Below, piece by piece: positions 59,137 to 64,000 of a DNA stretch of 64,000 nucleotides (the stretch's first letter is position 1; each line of letters starts with the position of its first letter). Below the pieces are notes generated by a model that made no database searches, was not told the origin of the DNA, and worked only from the letters and a program-made list of their open reading frames with translations. Location: NCBI RefSeq assembly GCF_002994635.1, contig NZ_PVNL01000035.1, positions 93,499-157,498 of the forward strand. The letters run 5' to 3'. Origin of the DNA: Enhygromyxa salina (lineage in GTDB: Bacteria; Myxococcota_A; Polyangia; Nannocystales; Nannocystaceae). Position numbers and translations under genes: made by a program.

Positions 59137-61782
59137 GTGGGTGACGACGACCGCGACGCCGAGCCTGAGCCAGGCCAGGAGCCTGCGGCGGAGTCTGCTG
59201 GGGAGCCTGCGGCGGACGGGGTGCCCGAGTCGGTGTCGGATGCAGTGACCGAGCCCGTCGAGCTGCCGCCGATCACGATTGGTTCCAAGACGGTGGTGGT
59301 GCGCGAGCCCAGCACCGAGCTGCCGATCGAGCCCAGCCTGGAGCTGGACATCGCGTTCGAAGAGGAGCTGCGCTCTCCGATCACCAGCAGCGACGGCCCG
59401 GCAGCCTCGGGCACCTACGAAATTGCGAAGGTCGGTGCCCGCGGCCGTCGCAAGCATCACGCGGCGGGGGTCCATCAATCATTGGCCGGGCTCGAGGTTC
59501 GCGAGGACACGGGCGCGCACGCGGTGGTCGACGAACCCGAGCCGCCGCCCTCCCACACCCGCCGCCGCGCGCCCCGCAAGACCAGCACCTACGCCTCGGT
59601 CGGTGCGGCCCCGCGTGAGCCAACGAGCTCGATCGACGCGCTCGGCCACGCGCGCCCGCGCCCGGCGACGGGCATGTGGGACACGAGCAAGACTGGGTTC
59701 TACAAGCCGCTGCCCGCGACCGGACGGATTGTTCGCTTGTGGGAGGAGCTCGGGCTGCGGGTCGGTCAGCGGATCGCCGAAGCCGTCGGCGACGACCACC
59801 TCTATCTGCTGATGATGGCCGTGCTCGTCGGGGTTGCGAGCGGGGCCACGGCGGGCGTGTTGCTGCTGTGGATCGCCCGGGCCGTCGAGCTGTTCCCCGC
59901 GGTCGGCAAAGCGTTCCCGAGCTTCGGCTGGATCTACCTGGTGCTCGCGCCCGCGCTCGGCGGCCTGATGGTCGGCGCCCTGCGGGTGGTCGCGCGCCGC
60001 TACTTTGGCGACCTCGCCGAGGGCATCCCCGCCGTGATCGAAGCCGTCGGCCAGCAGGGTCAGCTCAAGGGTCGCTCGGGCGGCGTGCTGGGCATCGGGA
60101 CCGGGCTGACGATCGCCTCGGGTGGCTCGGTCGGTCACGAAGGACCAACCGTTGCGATCGGGGCCACGGTCGGCTCGGTCGTCGCCCGCTTCTTCGGGCT
60201 GCGCATGCGCAGGCAGACCACCATGGTCGGGGCCGGCTGCGCGGCGGGTCTCGCCTCGGCCTTCAACGCGCCCCTCGCCGGAGTCATCTTCACGGTCGAG
60301 GTCGTGTTCAAGCGCAGCGTCGGCGGCAACGTGGGCACCATGTCCGTGTTCACGCCGCTGATCGTCGCGGCGGTCGCGGGCACCTTCACCTCGTACGCGA
60401 TCTTTGGTGAGCGGTCCGAGCTGATCGCCCCCGGCGATGTCGCGGGCGACCGGCTGCTGCTCGAGATGATCTTCTTCCTGGCGCTGGCCGTGGTCGCCGG
60501 GCTGCTGAGCCCGCTGATGAGCCGGGTGATCCTGTGGATCGGGGATCTGTTCGAGCGCATGAAGTCGCTGCCGCAGTGGATCCGACCCGGGCTCGGCGGG
60601 CTGGGCGTGGGCATCCTCGGCGTGGTCCTGTTCGCCCAGCTGCTCGGGCCCGGCCGCGGGATCGTGTTCGATGCGCTCAACAGCGAGCTGGTCTGGCAGA
60701 TCGCCCTGCAGCTGGCCCTGCTCAAGATCCTCGCGACGGCGCTGACGATCGGCTCGGGCGGGATGGGCGGCGTGTTCATGCCGTCGCTGGTGATCGGCGC
60801 TTGCGTCGGGACGGTCGTTCACGCGCTCGCGGCCCTGGTGCTCGGCGACGGCGTGAGTCAGCCGGCCGCCTACGCGCTGGTCGGGATGGGCGCCTACCTC
60901 GGCGCCACCCTGCGCGCGCCGCTGACCCCGATCGTGATGATCTTCGAGCTGACCGGCGACTACGGGCTGATCTTGCCGCTGATGTTCGCCTGCATCTTGT
61001 CGGCGTTCGTGGCCGGTCGGGTCGAGAAGGACACCTTGTTCGATCTGACCTTGCGCCGCCGCGGCAGCTCGCGGGTGCTCGACACTGGCGACGACATCGG
61101 CGTGATGCAGCGCGGGCACGTCGGGGATCTCATGGTCTTGCCCGATCACATGCTGCGCATGAGCTCGAGCTTTGAAGAGCTGCAGCGCGCCGCGTTGGTC
61201 GAGGACACCCCCACGCTGTACCTGCTCGACGAGCACGAGCGCGTCGCCGGGGTCATCGACAGCCGCGCGCTCGCGGCCCGGGTCCTGCGTGGCGAGGTCG
61301 ACCATGAGGCCAGCGCTGGGTCGATGGCGACCAACGAGCGCCCGACCCTGCTGGTCCCCGACGACACCCTCGCTGGCGCGATGCTGGCATTCTCCCGCTC
61401 GGGGCGCGACGTGCTGCCGGTCGTCGACGCGGATCGTCAGCTGCTCGGGCTGCTCGAGCGGACCGTGCTCATGACCCACTACAGCGAGCACGTGCTCGAG
61501 CAGCGCGACGCCGAGCTCGCCCTGCACAGCGGCGCCGGGCTCGACCACGAGGTCAACCTGGGGCTCGGCGTGACCCTCGAGCGCGTGGTCGTAGGCCGCA
61601 ACTGGGCCGGGCGGAGCTTGATCGAGCTTGACCTGCGCGGACAGGTCAACGTGCAGGTGCTCGAGTGGCGGCGCGATGATCAGCTGCTGACGATCGATCC
61701 CAAGCAGCCGCTGCGCGAGGGCGACGTGCTCGCGCTGGCTGGCAACCGCGACGACCTGCTCGCCGCCCGCTGGGTCAACTGA
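59137..61782 (+). CDS. CLC-family chloride channel/antiporter with CBS and TrkA_C-like domains
   Basis: An 881-residue protein with GTG start. An acidic, disordered N-terminal tail of about 205 residues precedes the CLC membrane domain (about 220-640). Hallmarks are GGSVGHEGPTVAIGA (329-343, holding the gating Glu335) and TIGSGGMGGVFMPSLVIGA. After that come a CBS-pair region (about 660-790) and a C-terminal TrkA_C-like domain (about 805-881, with LLSD-like pattern DDLLAARW at the end). Regulation by nucleotides through CBS is common in the family. It follows speD after 9 nt. Confidence 0.93.
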   Translation: MGDDDRDAEPEPGQEPAAESAGEPAADGVPESVSDAVTEPVELPPITIGSKTVVVREPSTELPIEPSLELDIAFEEELRSPITSSDGPAASGTYEIAKVGARGRRKHHAAGVHQSLAGLEVREDTGAHAVVDEPEPPPSHTRRRAPRKTSTYASVGAAPREPTSSIDALGHARPRPATGMWDTSKTGFYKPLPATGRIVRLWEELGLRVGQRIAEAVGDDHLYLLMMAVLVGVASGATAGVLLLWIARAVELFPAVGKAFPSFGWIYLVLAPALGGLMVGALRVVARRYFGDLAEGIPAVIEAVGQQGQLKGRSGGVLGIGTGLTIASGGSVGHEGPTVAIGATVGSVVARFFGLRMRRQTTMVGAGCAAGLASAFNAPLAGVIFTVEVVFKRSVGGNVGTMSVFTPLIVAAVAGTFTSYAIFGERSELIAPGDVAGDRLLLEMIFFLALAVVAGLLSPLMSRVILWIGDLFERMKSLPQWIRPGLGGLGVGILGVVLFAQLLGPGRGIVFDALNSELVWQIALQLALLKILATALTIGSGGMGGVFMPSLVIGACVGTVVHALAALVLGDGVSQPAAYALVGMGAYLGATLRAPLTPIVMIFELTGDYGLILPLMFACILSAFVAGRVEKDTLFDLTLRRRGSSRVLDTGDDIGVMQRGHVGDLMVLPDHMLRMSSSFEELQRAALVEDTPTLYLLDEHERVAGVIDSRALAARVLRGEVDHEASAGSMATNERPTLLVPDDTLAGAMLAFSRSGRDVLPVVDADRQLLGLLERTVLMTHYSEHVLEQRDAELALHSGAGLDHEVNLGLGVTLERVVVGRNWAGRSLIELDLRGQVNVQVLEWRRDDQLLTIDPKQPLREGDVLALAGNRDDLLAARWVN

Positions 61783-62821
61783 GCTCGGCCCGCGCGTGCA
61801 GCCCCTGCAGGCCGGACCCGAAACTGCTTTCAGCTCGGGCGAGGCTCCTCGCCCGCTTGCAGACGCCATCTGTAGGCTGGTCCACCGTGGGCAGCGAACT
61901 CATGTTGCTTGCTCCGGCGTTCGGCTGCGGACGCAGGCCCGCCGCGAACCGCTCGAGCTGCGAGAGGGTCGCCCTGATGTTGGGGATCTCCACCATCGCC
62001 TCGGGCACGACCACGCGCAGCTCGTGACGGCAGCCGACCAGCCCGTCGAGCACGGGGATCAGCTCGGTCAGGGGCTCATCCTCGGGCATGGCGTGGGGCA
62101 GCGCGAAGTCGGGTAGCAGGGCGATTCCAAGCCCGAGCCCAACGAACTGGCGCAGCAGGTTGAGGTCGTTCGTGGTCAGCCGTGGCTCGATCTCGAAGCT
62201 CCCCCCCTCGAAGGTTGGCCAGCACGAGGGCGCGCCGGGGCTCTGCCAGCCGAGCAGCAAGTGGTGCTCGAGCTCCGCGATCGAGCGCGGCACGCCGTGG
62301 CGCTGCAGGTACGCGGGGCTGGCCTCGAGTCGCTCGGTCATGCACATCAGCGTGCGCGAGTGCCAGTTGCCCGGCGGGGTGGTTCGGCCGGCGTGGATCG
62401 CAATGTCCACGTGCTCGATCAGCTCGGCCAGGGGATCGTCGGACACCCGCACGTGCACGCGCAGGGCCGGGAACTTGGCCTGAAACAGCCCGAACGAGCG
62501 GGTGAGCTGGTGAGCCGGCAGCCTGGCCGAGATCCCCACGCGGACCTCACCGCTCGGGGCGTCGCCGAGGTTGCGCAGCGCGTCGAGCAGCACCTGAGTC
62601 TCTCGCAACATCGTGCGGCCCTGGCTCGCGAGCAGCTCGCCCGCGCGCGTGGGGATGACACCGCTGCGACTGCGCTCGAGCAGGGCCACCCCAGTCCGCG
62701 CCTCGAGGGCGTCGACCCGGCGGCGCAGCGTCGCGCGGGGCTGCTTGACGGCCGAGGCCGCCGCTTTGAACGAGCCGCTGTCGATCACGGCAAGGAGGGC
62801 GCGGGTTTCTTCGAAGTCCAT
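61775..62821 (-). CDS. LysR-family transcriptional regulator
   Basis: A 348-residue LysR-type regulator. The N-terminal winged helix-turn-helix is seen as ALLAVIDSGSFKAAASAVKQPRATLRRRVDALEARTG (about 9-45). The effector-binding domain occupies 90-295. The final 40 residues are an extra basic tail. Its stop overlaps the end of the chloride channel gene by 8 nt in opposite direction. The target genes and the effector are unknown. Confidence 0.9.
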   Translation of the reverse strand: MDFEETRALLAVIDSGSFKAAASAVKQPRATLRRRVDALEARTGVALLERSRSGVIPTRAGELLASQGRTMLRETQVLLDALRNLGDAPSGEVRVGISARLPAHQLTRSFGLFQAKFPALRVHVRVSDDPLAELIEHVDIAIHAGRTTPPGNWHSRTLMCMTERLEASPAYLQRHGVPRSIAELEHHLLLGWQSPGAPSCWPTFEGGSFEIEPRLTTNDLNLLRQFVGLGLGIALLPDFALPHAMPEDEPLTELIPVLDGLVGCRHELRVVVPEAMVEIPNIRATLSQLERFAAGLRPQPNAGASNMSSLPTVDQPTDGVCKRARSLARAESSFGSGLQGLHARAELS

Positions 62822-63403
62822 GGTTCGTCTCTCGCGTGGGGGAGCACCGATGCGGACTGTCGCCGACTGTCGTCAGCTGTCGCTCGGTCTACTCAGACGG
62901 TTCGCGGACAGTCGGTCGGGCTCGACGAGGGGCTTCGCGGACCCGGGAACAGCGCTTGGTGGTTCGAATTCAGTGGCTGAGAGGGGGGGCGTCGTCACGG
63001 ACCCTCGTCAGTGCCAGACCCATGCCAGCCGCAGCTGCACCAGCTCGGGCTGCTCGAGGCACGAGCGGCCCGCTGGCGCTGCTGACCTGCTGACCTTGCT
63101 TGGCCTCGTTCGGCGGCGCCGCTGAGCGGTGCTCCGCGAAGCCGCGGTCCAGCTTGGGCCGCGGCTGAGCGGAGCCTGGCGCCTGGCCATGCGCCGGGGG
63201 ATCACCCGAGCGGAGTCGACGTGGCATGGTCGCGGGTGGAGTGAAGAGCACCGCACGCGGGCGGGTCGGACGATCGCCGCGCGAGCGAATATTCTCTTGG
63301 CGGGACCTGGAAATTACCCGGGCTGGCGTCACTCAGGGGGTGCGTGTCGACAACCCGGACCATGGACGCTACGTCTGCGGGCGGACGGGCCGCAGCGACA
63401 GCC
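62822..63403. other. intergenic region right of the LysR gene
   Basis: No gene is supported. Near the LysR start are several ACTGTCG/CTGTCG repeats (about 62858-62930) that could be part of its operator. The remaining sequence has no coding pattern on either strand that I would defend. Confidence 0.45.
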
Positions 63404-63694
63404 ATGGACGGGGACGAGCGGTGCCAGATCCTGACGCGCGCCTACCGGGAGCGGGGGCGGCGACTCGCGCGTCGGATCGCGGCGATCACCGGCGACCCCG
63501 CGACGGTCAACGAGACCTTCATCCGGGCCCACGTTGCTTGCGGCCTTGCTCGGTCGCGACGTGCCGACGCGGGCGCCGAGCGTGAGCTGGCCGCGGTGGT
63601 CGTCGACGTCGTCGCGGCTCAGCTGGTGCGCGATGCCTTCGAGCTCGCGCAGGTGAACAAAGGCGGCACCGTGTGTTCGCGGTTGTCGACGTAG
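63404..63694 (+). CDS. short hypothetical protein, ECF sigma region 2-like fragment
   Basis: A 96-residue frame (ATG 63404; a GTG at 63344 is also open). The segment LTRAYRERGRRLARRIAAITGDP followed by NETFIRAHVA weakly resembles region 2 of ECF sigma factors, but region 4 is absent. It may be a remnant of a sigma-factor gene or simply a shadow. Treat as doubtful. Confidence 0.25.
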   Translation: MDGDERCQILTRAYRERGRRLARRIAAITGDPATVNETFIRAHVACGLARSRRADAGAERELAAVVVDVVAAQLVRDAFELAQVNKGGTVCSRLST

Positions 63695-64000
63695 TCGTGC
63701 GGCGGATCAGGCTCGCGCAGCCGCACGGCGCCGATCCGGGTCTGGTCACTCGCGCACGCGGTGCGAGAAGTCGCCGAGCCCAAGCCCAACGACACGCTCG
63801 CCGAGGTCGGTGGGGTCAACGTGCACCGAGGTTTCACATGCAGGTCTACTGGAACAGCCCCACGGGCACGTCGGTCTCGAACTCGCCCCTCCACCACTCG
63901 ATGGCACGCGGACGGGGAGCCGCGGAGCGCTCGCCGGCGACATGTGCTAAGCGAGGGCGAACGCTGGCGTTCACCCCACCCCCCACGGAGACACCCATGC
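63695..64000. other. unassigned sequence to the window end
   Basis: No frame on either strand gives a recognisable product. Short protein-like scraps occur in different frames on the minus strand (63700-63930), which may be remnants of a decayed gene. A new gene may start at the ATG at 63997, but only one codon is visible. Confidence 0.35.

Noticed and set aside
63619..63897. A minus-strand 92-codon frame near the right end
   Set aside because: Composition and broken reading patterns do not support a gene; at most a decayed remnant.

Overview
The window is GC-rich bacterial chromosome from a myxobacterium, most likely Nannocystineae (Nannocystis, Plesiocystis or Enhygromyxa type). This is inferred from lipoproteins whose linker is a long Gly-Asp-(Pro) repeat placed just after the lipobox (13717-14460, 33469-33972, and a short version at 52963-54099), from many predicted lipoproteins, an ECF sigma factor, a Ser/Thr kinase with a membrane anchor, a TonB-domain-fused outer-membrane receptor, and two sites with sigma-54-like spacing. 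No rRNA, CRISPR array, prophage or replication origin is seen.

Layout. 1-7.7 kb: the end of an unknown gene coupled to a WD40-like propeller protein, two paralogous multi-pass membrane proteins and a lipoprotein. 7.9-8.6 kb: a broken nucleotidyltransferase with a small partner. 8.75-13.6 kb: a tightly coupled minus-strand operon, GNAT acetyltransferase - PlsC acyltransferase - agmatinase family - M14-like metallopeptidase - alpha/beta hydrolase - ECF sigma factor, mostly joined by 4-nt overlaps; its joint function is not known to me. 13.7-20.1 kb: a PEBP lipoprotein, guanine deaminase, a PemK/MazF-like toxin with an unusual 203-aa partner inserted between duplicated guaD ends, and two copies of a secreted helix-hairpin-helix protein cassette around a Rox-like FAD monooxygenase. 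20.1-22.5 kb: a 158-bp MITE and an epimerase/acyltransferase operon. 22.6-23.0 kb: SRP RNA and two tRNA-Ser genes. 23-33 kb: mostly housekeeping (DUF255 thioredoxin-like protein, transaldolase, SEC-C protein, acyl-CoA carboxylase subunits, MepA-like peptidase, aspartate kinase). 33.4-39.9 kb: lipoproteins, a lipase-like hydrolase, hemE, a lytic transglycosylase and a RAYT transposase with REP-like flanks. 40-48.2 kb: a TonB-dependent receptor, an antiporter, a TPR protein, an M20 amidohydrolase and a C_GCAxxG_C_C protein. 48.4-50.3 kb: a DarTG DNA ADP-ribosylation module. 50.4-62.8 kb: a DOT1-like methyltransferase, a kinase, a lipoprotein, a DnaQ-like exonuclease, a large HTTM membrane protein, speD, a CLC channel and a LysR regulator. 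The last 1.2 kb holds only a weak sigma-like fragment.

The most striking observation is in DarTG. The toxin gene darT is out of frame by exactly one unit of a (CTCG)4 tetranucleotide tract, and removing one unit restores a single open frame. This suggests slipped-strand (phase-variable) control or recent inactivation of a phage-defence toxin. Three toxin-antitoxin-like modules occur in the window and two of them carry a frame break in the toxin or putative toxin. All calls come from reading the sequence only; no database search was run.
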